Shown here piece after piece: positions 54,914 to 64,000 of a DNA stretch of 64,000 nt (the stretch's first letter is position 1; every line of letters begins with the position of its first letter). A program made the position numbers and the translations under genes. A model generated the notes under the pieces. The model had not been told where the DNA came from, did not search any database, and was given only the letters and a program-made list of their open reading frames with translations. The DNA is taken from positions 62,001 through 126,000 of the forward strand of contig JAHZKX010000032.1 in NCBI GenBank assembly GCA_022600195.1, in the 5' to 3' direction. Origin of the DNA: Planctomycetota bacterium. Lineage in GTDB: Bacteria; Planctomycetota; Planctomycetia; Planctomycetales; Planctomycetaceae.

Positions 54914-55756
54914 TCAGGGTTTAGCGGTAGCTGACTCTTCAATTTTCAGCTCTTTTTTCATCTTTGCTGCCATTTGAGGGTCATCGGGTAGATAGACCCA
55001 ATAAGGACTGCCTTTAGGCCGAAATTCCTGTTCCTGCTGGCCAAATTCATCGCCGGGACGCCAATATTGCTGAACCAGCACTTTCCGCAGTGTAATCGTT
55101 TTCCCGTCCGAACCTGGGACGTTTTTATAGCCATTCGAGAGTCCTGAAAACAGGAGTGTAAAATAATCGGTATTGGGGTCCACGCCAGTCCAGACACAAA
55201 CACCAAAAATAGCATTTTCTTTTTTGGAACCAGTGGGGGTCTCTTCAGGCAATTCACCGATAATCTCGACCGCATTTTTGAACTGAGCACGTTCTCTCTT
55301 GTTTATGATCGCTTCGGCTTCCGGGAGTATTTGGTTGGGATAAATTTTCTGTTGACCATTATCGTTAGTAATGAGCGTGATTTCGGGAACAAACAGCGGA
55401 GGCCCCAGTGGTGGCACTTTGGCATTTTCCGGTGTGAATTCGTTTTTGTCGTCAGGTCGTTCAATAGGTCGAAGAACGCATTTATACACGATGTACCAAA
55501 CCAGAGTTTTTTCTTTTTTACCTGTTTTGAGATTCGTTAAATCCATACGAACCATTCGCATCGGTTTAAATACGGCATCAAGTACCCACAATGACTTTTG
55601 TGCCGCTCGTTCTTCGCCAGTCGCCGCGATATCTGCTCTGATTGAAAAACCACGATTCAGGCTTTGATTCTGAGCCATCGTCTGATTGCCGGGAACATAC
55701 AGAAAACAACTACAGATGAAGGCTGTAAGAGCAGACTGTTTAAGCGAGTGATACAT
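54914..55756 (-). CDS. Secreted hypothetical protein
   Basis: The start is ATG 55756 (MYHSLKQSALTAF), with AGG 6 bases upstream. The 280-aa product has a signal peptide (ALTAFICSCFLYVPGNQTMA) and a beta-rich body. Segments such as LVWYIVYKCVLRP, PPLFVPEITLITND and FTLLFSGLSNGYKNVPG, with the later QYWRPGDEF and SPYWVYLPDD, recur in planctomycete proteins of unknown function. No function is assigned. Confidence 0.72.
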   Translation of the reverse strand: MYHSLKQSALTAFICSCFLYVPGNQTMAQNQSLNRGFSIRADIAATGEERAAQKSLWVLDAVFKPMRMVRMDLTNLKTGKKEKTLVWYIVYKCVLRPIERPDDKNEFTPENAKVPPLGPPLFVPEITLITNDNGQQKIYPNQILPEAEAIINKRERAQFKNAVEIIGELPEETPTGSKKENAIFGVCVWTGVDPNTDYFTLLFSGLSNGYKNVPGSDGKTITLRKVLVQQYWRPGDEFGQQEQEFRPKGSPYWVYLPDDPQMAAKMKKELKIEESATAKP

Positions 55757-56231
55757 AGAAGACCTCAGAGTTACTGACAATACAATTTTGAAAACTGTTT
55801 ATCGTAGTAACAGTATATCGACTAAATGAACTAGAATCCCCTACAGAGTTTACCGAACCGCAGAGAAATCTCATTTGGATGAAAACAATATCTTTGGAAA
55901 TAACAGAAAAGTGCGTCCGCACCATAAAACGGGACAAACATACAGACTTATCGTGATTGAGATCGGTTCACCCCTCAAACCTTGACTATATCAGTGGTTT
56001 GAATGGATGGTCAAGCTCTTGATTTAATATCTCAATGATTTCAGCCCATTTCCAGGCTATCACCCGCAATTCAGGCATTTCGACGCAATTCACGAGACAC
56101 TGGGTTCACATAATATTGATCGGGAGATATTTCCCAGGAAATCTTGAGAGCACAGAATGAGTGATTAAACTATAGAATCGCTATAAACGGACTTGAAGCG
56201 ATTGGTAGTATTCCGCGAAGGTGCCTGGTAT
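55757..56231. other. Intergenic region between two minus-strand genes
   Basis: About 475 bases with no gene or strong motif. I found no convincing terminator for the kinase gene that ends at 56232 in this stretch. Confidence 0.45.
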
Positions 56232-57746
56232 TTAATGAAAGTCATGGCCGGTGAGTAGTTTTTCAATCTCATCTGCGTGTTGCGCAACCGCAATCACACT
56301 TTTGTAAATGTCTTCCGCATCTACGGAGGAGCGGGGAAATGTATCGACCATTACAAACTTAGACTTGCCATTCACTTCGCGGATTGAAATTCCACCGTGT
56401 GAAATTTCTGCATTCAACCTGAGAGCTTCTTCATAATATTCGGGTTGCGCATCGCAGCATGTACTATAAATCAACAAGAGTCGTTCATGCATCTGATGGT
56501 CGCTTGGCTCAATCAGCACAGTCTGTTTGCGTTCTGCAGACTGTTTGACTTCCAAGGTATACTGCTGGCCGTTTCGGCTCCATGATACGTTCGAAGAATT
56601 ACCAAAAGCTTCATGGAGCAATGCCTCGATATTCTTGACCTGTCCTAAAACAGCCGTCAGGAATTGTGCTGCCATGAAACCATTTTGAAATCGATTGGCC
56701 GGGCTTTTGTCCAGCATTAACGAGACACACTCAGAAATTTCCAATGGAACTTCGGGACATAAATCTCGCACACTTGGTGCAGATTGAGCAGTCACTTTCT
56801 GAATCAGAGAATTAAAATTTTGCCCACGATGGGGAAGTTGTCCTGTTAGCAAAACAAAGAAGCAAACTCCCAGGGAGTAGACATCAGATGTCGCGGTTGC
56901 GGGGGCTCCCTGAAATAATTCTGGTGCCATATAGTTAGGTGTTCCGGACAATTGATGTTGTGACGATGAGCTATCCTCTGCACTAATCCGTTTTGCCAAC
57001 CCAAAGTCAGCGATTTTGGGAATTCCAGAACTGGTTAAAAGAATATTCTCGAGCTTCAAGTCTTGATGAATAATGCCTTTGACATGTGCTGTTCCCAGGC
57101 CCGAGGCAACTTGTGAAATTAAAGACGTGGCATGCATGGGAGACAGTGGACCATCTTCGCGAACAATACGGCTTAACGCTCGCCCTGCAACCAGTTCCAT
57201 CTCCAAAAAACGATATCCTCTTTCTTCTCCAATGGCGTGTGCCGTTACGATATTGGGGTGATTCAAAGTCGCGACCGCCCGTCCTTCATGTAAAAACCGA
57301 TCGACATACTCCGGATCACGTTCGGCCAGCCTTGGCAGAAGTATTTTCAGGGCACATTGTCTTCCCAGATCACGGTGCGTTGCCAGGTAAACCATCCCCA
57401 TACCGCCTCGGCCGATTAATGACTGGCATTGATACACGTGCAGATCCGTACCAATGATGGGGTCGTCGGGTTCGGGTGAGATGTCTGATGTGTGTGGAAT
57501 TTGAGCGACCAGATTATCAAGCACCATTGTTTCTTCTAAATCCGAAACAGAAACGCTATCAACCTTCGCACCACAATCAGGGCAATTCTCAACATCTGGC
57601 TGTAGAAAGAACGTAGAATTACAATTAGCGCAATATTGGAGTTGGCACTGATTTGCCTCTGTGTCAGTATCAGAGTCTTGTTCTGGTAACATTTCAGTAA
57701 TTTGTCCGACGGAAAGACTGGAATTTGCAGATAGAGGCGCAGTCAT
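56232..57746 (-). CDS. Zinc-ribbon Ser/Thr protein kinase with CesT-like C-terminal domain
   Basis: ATG 57746 (MTAPLSANSS) is chosen because AGGG lies 8 bases upstream; the track start at 57851 adds 35 residues that look untranslated. The 504-aa product opens with a zinc ribbon (YCANC...CPDCG; Cys 39, 42, 55, 58). The Hanks-type kinase follows: IGRGGMGMVYLA, Lys134 in CALKILLP, HQDLKLEN (227-234), DFG, and APE in NYMAPELF. The HRD Arg is replaced by Gln. The C-terminal 120 residues (LRLNAEISHGGISIREVNG, then EEIEKLLTG-like end) resemble the CesT/YbjN chaperone fold. It has no membrane helix, so it is cytoplasmic, unlike many bacterial kinases. Confidence 0.85.
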   Translation of the reverse strand: MTAPLSANSSLSVGQITEMLPEQDSDTDTEANQCQLQYCANCNSTFFLQPDVENCPDCGAKVDSVSVSDLEETMVLDNLVAQIPHTSDISPEPDDPIIGTDLHVYQCQSLIGRGGMGMVYLATHRDLGRQCALKILLPRLAERDPEYVDRFLHEGRAVATLNHPNIVTAHAIGEERGYRFLEMELVAGRALSRIVREDGPLSPMHATSLISQVASGLGTAHVKGIIHQDLKLENILLTSSGIPKIADFGLAKRISAEDSSSSQHQLSGTPNYMAPELFQGAPATATSDVYSLGVCFFVLLTGQLPHRGQNFNSLIQKVTAQSAPSVRDLCPEVPLEISECVSLMLDKSPANRFQNGFMAAQFLTAVLGQVKNIEALLHEAFGNSSNVSWSRNGQQYTLEVKQSAERKQTVLIEPSDHQMHERLLLIYSTCCDAQPEYYEEALRLNAEISHGGISIREVNGKSKFVMVDTFPRSSVDAEDIYKSVIAVAQHADEIEKLLTGHDFH

Positions 57747-58036
57747 CAATCTGGCCCTGTTAAGTGTAATATGATACATGGTTTTGAGACAAAAGCGATA
57801 ATGGGTTTTTCCAAAATGAACGGCTGCACTATCTGATTCGCTCAGTGACATTGATTATTATGCGGGAATCCGGTAATTCCTCAAAAAAACATGAATTCGC
57901 ACTTTTTAACAGAGACGATAAAACCATAGACTTCAGTATCGTCTAAAATATGGTTAAGTATTAACTTACGCCAACTTTTCAATGATCGTTCCATTCGAAC
58001 TGTCATCCCACTATTACTCTGAAATCGAATTGCTTT

Positions 58037-59275
58037 ATGGCTGATTCTGATAATCCCTTTTCTGAAAAACCAGAGCCCGAATCGACAGGCCCGGATTTCT
58101 CTGCGGACTCAAATATCGATCATTCAACAGAGAAAAGCGCATCAGAAATTGATGGGATATTGAACGAAGCGGTTCGGGTTGCCGAAGAGGGGCACAAGCC
58201 ACGTACCGAAAGAGTGCGGCCTCCAGGACCAGGATTATTTGAGTCCATCTGCTGGATGTTTGGTGTCATCGGTGCCCACTTTGCGGGAATCATGATTTTT
58301 ACCGTCGGTGCAATCGTCTATTTGTTACTGACAAGTAATCTTGAACAGAATGCGAAAGCAATTCAAAAACAACTGACTCAGTATTTTGAAGATCACGCAT
58401 TAGAGATGGCAGGTGTGGAACAGGGTATCTTTGTGTTGATTGTAATGCTGGCAGTTGGATTACGATTAGGAAAAGGTGTCTTTGGGAAATTGAATATCCA
58501 ACCGTTTGCGGTTTCAACCGGATTCCTGTTACTCATATCTGTGTTCCCGCTTTCCTTACTTTCAGGAGAACTCTATCGGCTGGCCTTTGAAGTCTGGAGC
58601 GCTTTTGTTGAGCAGGTACCGTCCTTGAAAGCATTTGATGAGATGCAAGCGATGGAAATGGTCAAGCAGATGGCGGAAAACAGTTCATTAGGCGCATTGA
58701 TACTGGTCATTGCCGTTTTCCCTGCGATCGGTGAAGAACTGGTCTTTCGTGGGGCCATCGGGCGTGGACTGATTGCTCGCTGGGGATTAGTCCCCGGAAT
58801 GATCATCACCTCGATCATGTTTGGCCTGGTGCATGTACATCCCGCTCATGTAATGGCAGTGATTCCGTTGGGCATGTTTATGCACTACGTTTACTATGTG
58901 ACCCGCAGTTTCTGGGCTCCCGTTCTGGTGCATTTTATGAACAATGCCTTTGCCGTTACGGTGACCAAATTGCAAGTAATTCTCCCTGAAGAAGCAGTGA
59001 AGCTAGGCGATGAAACACAGGCTGTGCATCCCCTGATTACCTTATCGGCAGCATTATTTGTTACCATTGTTTGCGTTTATTTGTGGAAATCCCGCTCAAA
59101 ATATTTGAATCCAGATGGAAGCGAATGGAGTCCCGGATATATCTCGAACGAAAGCCCGCCACCTGAAAAAGAAATTACATTCGAGCGACAGCGGGTTGCC
59201 TTTGGATTTTATCCCGCTTTGTTACTTCTAATTATTAATTTCGTTGCGATGATGGCTTTCTTTGGCTTTGAATAA
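58037..59275 (+). CDS. CPBP-family intramembrane metalloprotease
   Basis: The 412-aa membrane protein has about eight helices. The CPBP (CAAX protease/bacteriocin-processing) motifs are in order: GEELVFRGAIGRGL (EExxxR), FGLVHVHPAHV (FxxxH) and LVHFMNNAFA (HxxxN/B). About 65 hydrophilic residues precede the first helix. Some members process prenylated proteins or bacteriocins; its substrate here is unknown. It is divergent from the kinase gene. Confidence 0.9.
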   Translation: MADSDNPFSEKPEPESTGPDFSADSNIDHSTEKSASEIDGILNEAVRVAEEGHKPRTERVRPPGPGLFESICWMFGVIGAHFAGIMIFTVGAIVYLLLTSNLEQNAKAIQKQLTQYFEDHALEMAGVEQGIFVLIVMLAVGLRLGKGVFGKLNIQPFAVSTGFLLLISVFPLSLLSGELYRLAFEVWSAFVEQVPSLKAFDEMQAMEMVKQMAENSSLGALILVIAVFPAIGEELVFRGAIGRGLIARWGLVPGMIITSIMFGLVHVHPAHVMAVIPLGMFMHYVYYVTRSFWAPVLVHFMNNAFAVTVTKLQVILPEEAVKLGDETQAVHPLITLSAALFVTIVCVYLWKSRSKYLNPDGSEWSPGYISNESPPPEKEITFERQRVAFGFYPALLLLIINFVAMMAFFGFE

Positions 59276-59311
59276 TTTGCTTACGAGCCCTGGTTGGTCA
59301 TATTAAAACAG

Positions 59312-60661
59312 TCAAAGTGTTTTCAGATATTCGAGAACCGCTTGTTTCTGTGACTGATTCAGATCGTTTGGATAAGTATGGCCTGTTGCCTTTTTGCCAA
59401 ACTTCCTTGTATCGAAATACATTCTTTTTTGCATGGTTGATAAGGGAGCAGGCATGACAGAAAACGATTCTATTTCCAACCCCACTTTGTTAACGTCGTA
59501 CCCATTTTCTGTTCGTTTCCAGATTACCGGACGTTCATCCGGATGCAATACATGCCATAACGTCGGCACAGATCCGTTATGAAAATAAGGAGCAGAAGCC
59601 CAAACACCATTCAAGGGGGGCGCCACATATCCCGTGGGAGCTGCCACTACGGGATCTTTTCCATAGCGGGAAAGCCAACTCAGGTTTAACGCGTCTCGAT
59701 ATGCGGGCGGTAACGATTTCAGTCGAACCGAGTCTGTTTTTAATTCTGTAATGGGTACTGTTTTCTCTGGATATGCAGGATTCTCACCATAAGTACCGTG
59801 GCAGCGTGCGCAATTGTCATTGAAAATACGTTTTCCATGCGAAGCGAGTGGTTCATTAATCTCCCAACGATAATGGGGTGCTTTAAGCGATTCAATATAA
59901 GCCAGAATATCGGCGAAGTCGGCTTCCCATTCCTTAATCTTTTGCGCATTGTTCTGGGGGATGAGTATAAACTGCATCAACATTCGATGGTTCTTTGTGA
60001 CGAATCCGTCGGAATAAATTCTCTGTTTTCGTTTGACGTTCCACCAGGCGGGAGGGTCCATATCGTGATGTAGTAAATGAGGGACTGAGCGAGTCTTATC
60101 AAAATTCATATCAGGGTCACGCAGAGAATCCAGGATGACTCCAAATATTACCGAGTTCGTGGTTCCGTGCGTGGTTCCCAAAGGCATGCCCAATGCAGCC
60201 AGATCCATATGACTCAGTTTTTTTAACTGCTGGAGTTTAATCTTACTCACATCTTCCGTCAGAGTATGCAGTGCAACATGGCTGTTTGGTGCCCCGGGGA
60301 TCACAGTGCCTGCTACTTTTCCGCCATGACAGTTGAAACAGTTCATCACCCATTTCTGTTCTGGTGTAACCACATATCCTAAGGGCTCTGATTTGGAATC
60401 GGGGCGTTGCATGATCCCGTAATAGGAATAGATCATTTTTAGCCGCTCATCTGATGATGCCTGTTCGGCTTGTTCTCTCAAGTCTTTGGGCCAGACCTTC
60501 CAGAGATCATTCACTATCTCCTGATCAAAATCTGGCGGCAAATATGCTTTTGAAGTCAACAGCCGATACCCTCGTTCAGCGGCAGTTTCTCCAGCGTGCA
60601 GATGTGATAGACAACAGCATGTCAAAATCAGAAAAGAGATAAACCGGCAGAGAGTTTGCAT
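59312..60661 (-). CDS. Secreted dihaem cytochrome c protein
   Basis: The 449-aa product has a signal peptide (ISFLILTCCCLSHLHAG) and two CxxCH haem motifs, CFNCH at 108-112 and CARCH near 284-288. The C-terminal part (GYVAPPLNGVWASAPYFHNGSVPTLWHVLHPDERP) is the pattern seen in MauG/dihaem peroxidase-related and planctomycete cytochromes. It would act outside the cytoplasm in electron transfer. It is followed upstream on the same strand by a PIG-L deacetylase gene, 40 bases away. Confidence 0.88.
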   Translation of the reverse strand: MQTLCRFISFLILTCCCLSHLHAGETAAERGYRLLTSKAYLPPDFDQEIVNDLWKVWPKDLREQAEQASSDERLKMIYSYYGIMQRPDSKSEPLGYVVTPEQKWVMNCFNCHGGKVAGTVIPGAPNSHVALHTLTEDVSKIKLQQLKKLSHMDLAALGMPLGTTHGTTNSVIFGVILDSLRDPDMNFDKTRSVPHLLHHDMDPPAWWNVKRKQRIYSDGFVTKNHRMLMQFILIPQNNAQKIKEWEADFADILAYIESLKAPHYRWEINEPLASHGKRIFNDNCARCHGTYGENPAYPEKTVPITELKTDSVRLKSLPPAYRDALNLSWLSRYGKDPVVAAPTGYVAPPLNGVWASAPYFHNGSVPTLWHVLHPDERPVIWKRTENGYDVNKVGLEIESFSVMPAPLSTMQKRMYFDTRKFGKKATGHTYPNDLNQSQKQAVLEYLKTL

Positions 60662-60701
60662 TGGTTCTTTACTTTATATTTACGAATCGTTGAATGAGGC
60701 G

Positions 60702-61526
60702 TCAGGGAAGAAAGGGAAACAACTGTCTGGTATTTTCGTCTGTCAAGGATGTTCCATATTCACAGGGTTCGTAGGCTTCGATCCATTGAATTTCTCTGCC
60801 CCGTTTTTCACCATAGGTTTGAATGACCAATTCCCGATAGCGATCTGCCAGAGGAGCAATTCGTTCTTTTATCTTTCCACTCAACCAGTTTTTTCGATCT
60901 GACTTTTTAGTCGGTACTTCACCTTCATAAAAATGATTATAGGCCAGCCAGTCATAAAACTGTGATTGATGACAATCGAGCGCATCGATCAGGCGATCCC
61001 AGACTGGTTCGACATCAATTACGACGGTGGGCGAAAACGGATAAGGACGAGTAAAATCGTCGGATAAATAAGCAATTACGGGATTTTCGCGTAATGCCGG
61101 CACTTCGGGTACGACAGGAGGCACAGTGACCATGTATGCAGCATCACAGACCAGTTGCGAAGTATATCGGTGGTCTGGATGATAGTCATTAGGACGGTGT
61201 GTCAAAATGAGATCCGGTTGAAACGTACGGATCAGTCGAATGATTTCGAAGCGTGCTTCGATGGTCGGTTGTAAATATCCGTCACGATATTGGAGTACAT
61301 CATATTGTACTCCCAGTGCTTTTCCTGCAGCCGCGGCTTCGGCACGTCTGATTTCCGCTAACTCCGGTCCAGAAAGGCTCTGATGGCCTGATTCGCCGTT
61401 TGTGACACTGACGAATTTCACAGTATGACCTGCCTGCTGGTACAAAGCGGCCGTTCCACCTGCTTTGATGTCGCAATCATCCGGATGAGCGCCAATAACC
61501 AGGATTCGTAACGATTGATCTGCCAT
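60702..61526 (-). CDS. PIG-L family zinc deacetylase
   Basis: The 274-aa LmbE/PIG-L protein begins LRILVIGAHPDDCDIKAGG, where the AHPDD motif binds zinc. It also has the later HRPNDYHPDHRYTSQLV with the third ligand. Relatives remove acetyl groups from GlcNAc-containing molecules such as bacillithiol and mycothiol precursors. It is upstream of the dihaem cytochrome gene, and the two could form one unit. Substrate unknown. Confidence 0.9.
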   Translation of the reverse strand: MADQSLRILVIGAHPDDCDIKAGGTAALYQQAGHTVKFVSVTNGESGHQSLSGPELAEIRRAEAAAAGKALGVQYDVLQYRDGYLQPTIEARFEIIRLIRTFQPDLILTHRPNDYHPDHRYTSQLVCDAAYMVTVPPVVPEVPALRENPVIAYLSDDFTRPYPFSPTVVIDVEPVWDRLIDALDCHQSQFYDWLAYNHFYEGEVPTKKSDRKNWLSGKIKERIAPLADRYRELVIQTYGEKRGREIQWIEAYEPCEYGTSLTDENTRQLFPFLP

Positions 61527-61732
61527 AGAGTTCTAAACCTTTACCGAATTATATAGAATAATCGCAAGTTGACCAGGAGTGAATCCTTTCAACTATAGTA
61601 TCTAAGTTGTACCGCAAGGGTTTCAGATTCTCCAGTAAAAGCGGAATATTGTTATTGAACTATTGACGGGTATTCCGTGTCCTTGGGGCAGGTGATATTC
61701 AGGATATAAAAATTTTCTGAGGATATGAGCAA

Positions 61733-62722
61733 ATGTCGTTGCCAACAATCGATAACAAAGATGAAATCTATGAAGATCCCCTTGATCTGATGGATGAAAT
61801 CGAATCGCTCAAAAAAGAAAAAGATGCAACGCTTTTGGCACATTTTTACATTGATGGAGAAATTCAGGAAATTGCTGATTTCACCGGTGACAGCCTGAAA
61901 CTGGCGCGTGATGCCGTCAATGTAAAAACGTCCACAATTGTATTCTCTGGCGTGCATTTCATGGCCGAGTCGACCAAGATTCTGAGTCCCGAAAAAAAAG
62001 TGCTCTTGCCAGATCTGAACGCTGGCTGCTCTCTCGCTGATAGTTGTCAATTTGGAGATCTGGATCAATTCCAGAAAAAGCTGAGGTCAGAAGGACGCGA
62101 TTTTGAAACAGTCGCTTATATCAATACGACAGCCAAAGTCAAAAGTTTGTGCGACTGGATTGTGACGAGTGGAAATGCACGGGAAATTATCGACCGTGTC
62201 CCAGCCGACAAAGAAATTTTATTCGTCCCAGATCAACACCTGGGACGCTATCTTCAGGAAGTCACGGGGCGAGAAATGATCCTCTGGCCCGGTTCCTGCA
62301 TGGTACATGAAATTTTCAGTATACAGGATCTGATCCGCGCCAAAAAACAGAATCCCGGTTCTCAGGTTTTGGCCCACCCGGAATGTCCCCATAATATTTT
62401 GGATGTTTCTGATTTTGTAGGTGGTACGGAAAAGCTGCGACAGTACGTGATGTCTGTCAAAGAGCCCGGTACTTTTTTAATTGCGACTGAAGCCAACATG
62501 ATTCATCCGTTACAAAAATCGGCACCCCACCATACATACATACCTGTTCCGGGAATCATGTCTTCCACCGGTGAAACCTGTGCTTGTAACCGCTGTCCGC
62601 ATATGGCACGAAATACGTTGCAGAAGGTACGTGACTGCCTGAAATATGGTAAGCCAGAAATTGAGTGGCAACCTTATTTTGATCAGGCGAAAGAAGTCCT
62701 GCAGCGCAGTCTGCTGCAGTAG
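61733..62722 (+). CDS. nadA: Quinolinate synthase NadA
   Basis: NadA makes quinolinate from iminoaspartate and dihydroxyacetone phosphate in NAD biosynthesis and carries a [4Fe-4S] cluster. The 329-aa protein has [33 protein letters not shown] (Cys99 region), [11 protein letters not shown] and [11 protein letters not shown], the family's cysteine segments. It sits alone here, without nadB or nadC. The sequence after it is a long regulatory region for the next gene. Confidence 0.94.
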   Translation: MSLPTIDNKDEIYEDPLDLMDEIESLKKEKDATLLAHFYIDGEIQEIADFTGDSLKLARDAVNVKTSTIVFSGVHFMAESTKILSPEKKVLLPDLNAGCSLADSCQFGDLDQFQKKLRSEGRDFETVAYINTTAKVKSLCDWIVTSGNAREIIDRVPADKEILFVPDQHLGRYLQEVTGREMILWPGSCMVHEIFSIQDLIRAKKQNPGSQVLAHPECPHNILDVSDFVGGTEKLRQYVMSVKEPGTFLIATEANMIHPLQKSAPHHTYIPVPGIMSSTGETCACNRCPHMARNTLQKVRDCLKYGKPEIEWQPYFDQAKEVLQRSLLQ

Positions 62723-62835
62723 ACAACAGCTGGGCAGTTGCGCGACTCAATTGCTTAATTCCTAAGCACGCACTCATATTTTCTACGCAGCGCACTCTTT
62801 AGATCACCCGTCTTTTAATATTTTTTGTGTCGGCC

Positions 62836-62868
62836 AAAGTCGTTTTTCACTTACAAAAGTCGACTTTT
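62836..62868. promoter_or_regulatory. Possible activator binding sites upstream of the sigma-54 promoter
   Basis: AAAGTCG occurs at 62836-62842 and again at 62856-62862, a 20-base spacing that is close to two helical turns. The second copy lies in the perfect palindrome AAAAGTCGACTTTT (62855-62868). The position, 50-85 bases before the promoter, fits an enhancer-binding protein. Confidence 0.4.
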
Positions 62869-62919
62869 CTCAGTTGCATCCTTCAATCCTCACTTTATCA
62901 ATTTCATTGACTTAATTTC

Positions 62920-62934
62920 TGGCACACACTTTGC
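62920..62934 (+). promoter_or_regulatory. Sigma-54 (-24/-12) promoter
   Basis: TGGCACACACTTTGC matches the sigma-54 consensus TGGCAC-N5-TTGC with exact spacing. Transcription would start near 62946 and leave a leader of about 350 bases before the narK-like ATG. Confidence 0.7.
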
Positions 62935-63298
62935 CTTTAGTTCTCTGCATAGAAAAGTACCTATTCTGTCAGACTATCAGTTTAGGTAGATCCCATGTGA
63001 TCTGAACCGTGCTCTCGCAGGTTCGATTACGCAATTCCAATCGAAGAGAACATCATTCATAAATTGAAAAAATATTGAATCACAATCATTGGTAAAGCAA
63101 GTCAATCGAGTGGCATTACTTCGACCTTGCTAACAAGTTACTGGTGGTCCGTTGGATCATATTCTTTATGACACCCATTATTTCTTACGATAAAGGTGCG
63201 CGCCTCTTTTAGTAATTTTTCAAACTAATTCGCTTTGAATTACCCCGGGATAAAGTTGATTACGCGCGACAAAAACAGCAACAGGAAGCATTCACGAA

Positions 63299-64000
63299 AT
63301 GGAAATTCATAATAAAGCAACCAGAATCACTCTGTTTAACTTTTCAACACCGCAGATGCGTGCATTTCATATGTCCTGGTTTGCATTTTTCCTGTGTTTC
63401 TTTGCCTGGTTTGGAATTGCACCTTTAATGAAGGTGGTCCGGGAAGAAATGCTGCTGACTAAAGATCAAATAGGCTGGTGTATCATCGGCTCGGTTGCGA
63501 TTACTGTGATTGCACGCCTCTTTATAGGCTGGCTCTGTGATCAGATTGGTCCGCGTTTAACATACACCTGGCTGTTGATTCTGGGTTCGCTGCCCGTGAT
63601 GGGAATCAGTCTGGCCCATGACTACACCACATTTCTCATTTTCCGAATTGCGATTGGTGCGATTGGTGCCTCTTTTGTGATTACACAGTACCACACGTCA
63701 GTCATGTTTGCACCCAATTGTGTGGGAACGGCAAATGCCACTACAGCGGGCTGGGGAAACCTGGGAGGAGGTGTCACACAAATTCTGATGCCACTCATCT
63801 TCAGTCTCTTCATTGGAGTCCTCGGTTTCAGTGAATCGCTTGGCTGGCGAGCTTCCATGTTATTGGCTGGAATCGTCTGTGCTTTGATGGGTGTTGCTTA
63901 TTTCTTCCTGACCCAGGATGCCCCTGATGGAAACTTCAAAGATCTGCGTGCAGCAGGAAAGTTGCCTAAGAAAGAACAACATAAAGGAATGTTTTGGGCC
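63299..64000 (+). CDS. NarK-type nitrate/nitrite MFS transporter (partial)
   Basis: The frame opens at ATG 63299 with AGGAAG about 10 bases upstream and runs in frame off the window end, giving 234 residues so far; the ORF track omits it. It is an MFS transporter of the nitrate/nitrite porter family: FAWFGIAPLMKVVREEMLLT and VAITVIARLFIGWLCDQIGPR are typical, and AGWGNLGGG is the family's nitrate signature. The sigma-54 promoter suggests nitrogen-dependent expression. A nas/nir operon probably follows. Confidence 0.9.
   Translation, partial: MEIHNKATRITLFNFSTPQMRAFHMSWFAFFLCFFAWFGIAPLMKVVREEMLLTKDQIGWCIIGSVAITVIARLFIGWLCDQIGPRLTYTWLLILGSLPVMGISLAHDYTTFLIFRIAIGAIGASFVITQYHTSVMFAPNCVGTANATTAGWGNLGGGVTQILMPLIFSLFIGVLGFSESLGWRASMLLAGIVCALMGVAYFFLTQDAPDGNFKDLRAAGKLPKKEQHKGMFWA

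Larger units (their letters stand above)
62723..63298 (+). promoter_or_regulatory. Regulatory region and leader of the narK-like gene
   Basis: A 576-base non-coding stretch. It holds a TGCTTA/TAAGCA hairpin at 62752-62768, operator-like repeats at 62836-62868, a sigma-54 promoter at 62920-62934, and a leader of about 350 bases. In the leader two hairpin possibilities overlap: GAACC (63004-63008)/GGTTC (63020-63024) and TTCGATT (63022-63028)/AATCGAA (63039-63045). Confidence 0.55.

Noticed and set aside
61652-62068. 138-aa minus-strand ORF
   Set aside because: Antisense to the start of nadA.
63015-63050. tRNA-like T-loop GGTTCGATT
   Set aside because: The rest of a tRNA cloverleaf and an acceptor stem cannot be drawn around it; it fits better as part of the leader hairpins.
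1-64000. CRISPR array, prophage or insertion sequence
   Set aside because: I saw no regular spaced repeats, no transposase or integrase ORF and no phage structural genes.

Overview
This window is a chromosomal stretch that looks planctomycetal, most like the Gimesia/Planctomyces branch. The basis is inference from gene content: an FGly sulfatase, several secreted or lipid-anchored proteins of unknown function, a Hanks-type kinase with an N-terminal zinc ribbon, haem-c proteins, a secreted EF-hand protein, and moderate GC. No 16S gene or other decisive marker is present. I see no phage, insertion sequence, CRISPR array, rRNA or tRNA. It reads as core and semi-core chromosome.

Layout. 0-9 kb: the 3' end of a small membrane protein, a CBM9-like protein, a UvrA paralogue, three small or structural genes (PsbP-like, winged helix, TPR), the DNA-uptake channel ComEC and a secreted beta-propeller glycosidase-like protein. 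9.3-16.3 kb: a complete oligopeptide ABC importer (fused DppD-DppF ATPase, a CAP-domain protein, then lipoprotein DppA and permeases DppB and DppC). 16.3-20.1 kb (minus): a TgpA-type transglutaminase and a DUF58 protein as a two-gene unit. 20.2-26.5 kb: a release-factor-like GGQ protein, an LRR lipoprotein, a sulfatase, a PLD-like protein, a TIGR01777 epimerase, MiaB and a small membrane protein. 26.8-30 kb: EF-P facing its lysine aminomutase EpmB, then MurD. 30-39 kb: a sodium/solute symporter, a Cys-rich secreted protein, a cytochrome c'-like lipoprotein, a trypsin-like protease, a DUF3352-like secreted protein and an EF-hand protein. 38.8-46.6 kb: a PmtA-like methyltransferase, a class IV aminotransferase, a beta-hydroxyacid dehydrogenase, DapA, a degenerate GspE-like protein, a small lipoprotein and a TPP-dependent 2-oxoacid decarboxylase. 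46.8-64 kb: a 1239-aa secreted glycosidase-like protein, a repeat lipoprotein, an HtrA protease, ribosomal protein L27, a secreted unknown, a kinase, a CPBP protease, a dihaem cytochrome, a PIG-L deacetylase, NadA and the start of a NarK nitrate/nitrite transporter.

How the genes fit together. The importer genes form one functional set interrupted by the CAP gene. EF-P and EpmB form a modification pair, although the ligase EpmA is not in the window. MurD and DapA support peptidoglycan and diaminopimelate/lysine synthesis. The narK-like gene is preceded by a full-match sigma-54 promoter, paired upstream operator-like repeats and a roughly 350-nt leader, which points to nitrogen control.

The items I consider most worth a second look are: the GspE/PulE homologue that has lost its Walker A lysine and Walker B glutamate; the leader of the CAP gene, where mutually exclusive pairings cover the ribosome binding site; the sigma-54 region before narK; the lipoprotein built of about five NTF2-like repeats; and the zinc-ribbon/kinase/CesT-like fusion. 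I did not find an obviously new multi-gene defence or mobile system. Start codons were moved from the ORF track where an ATG or GTG with a better Shine-Dalgarno or signal peptide lies downstream.
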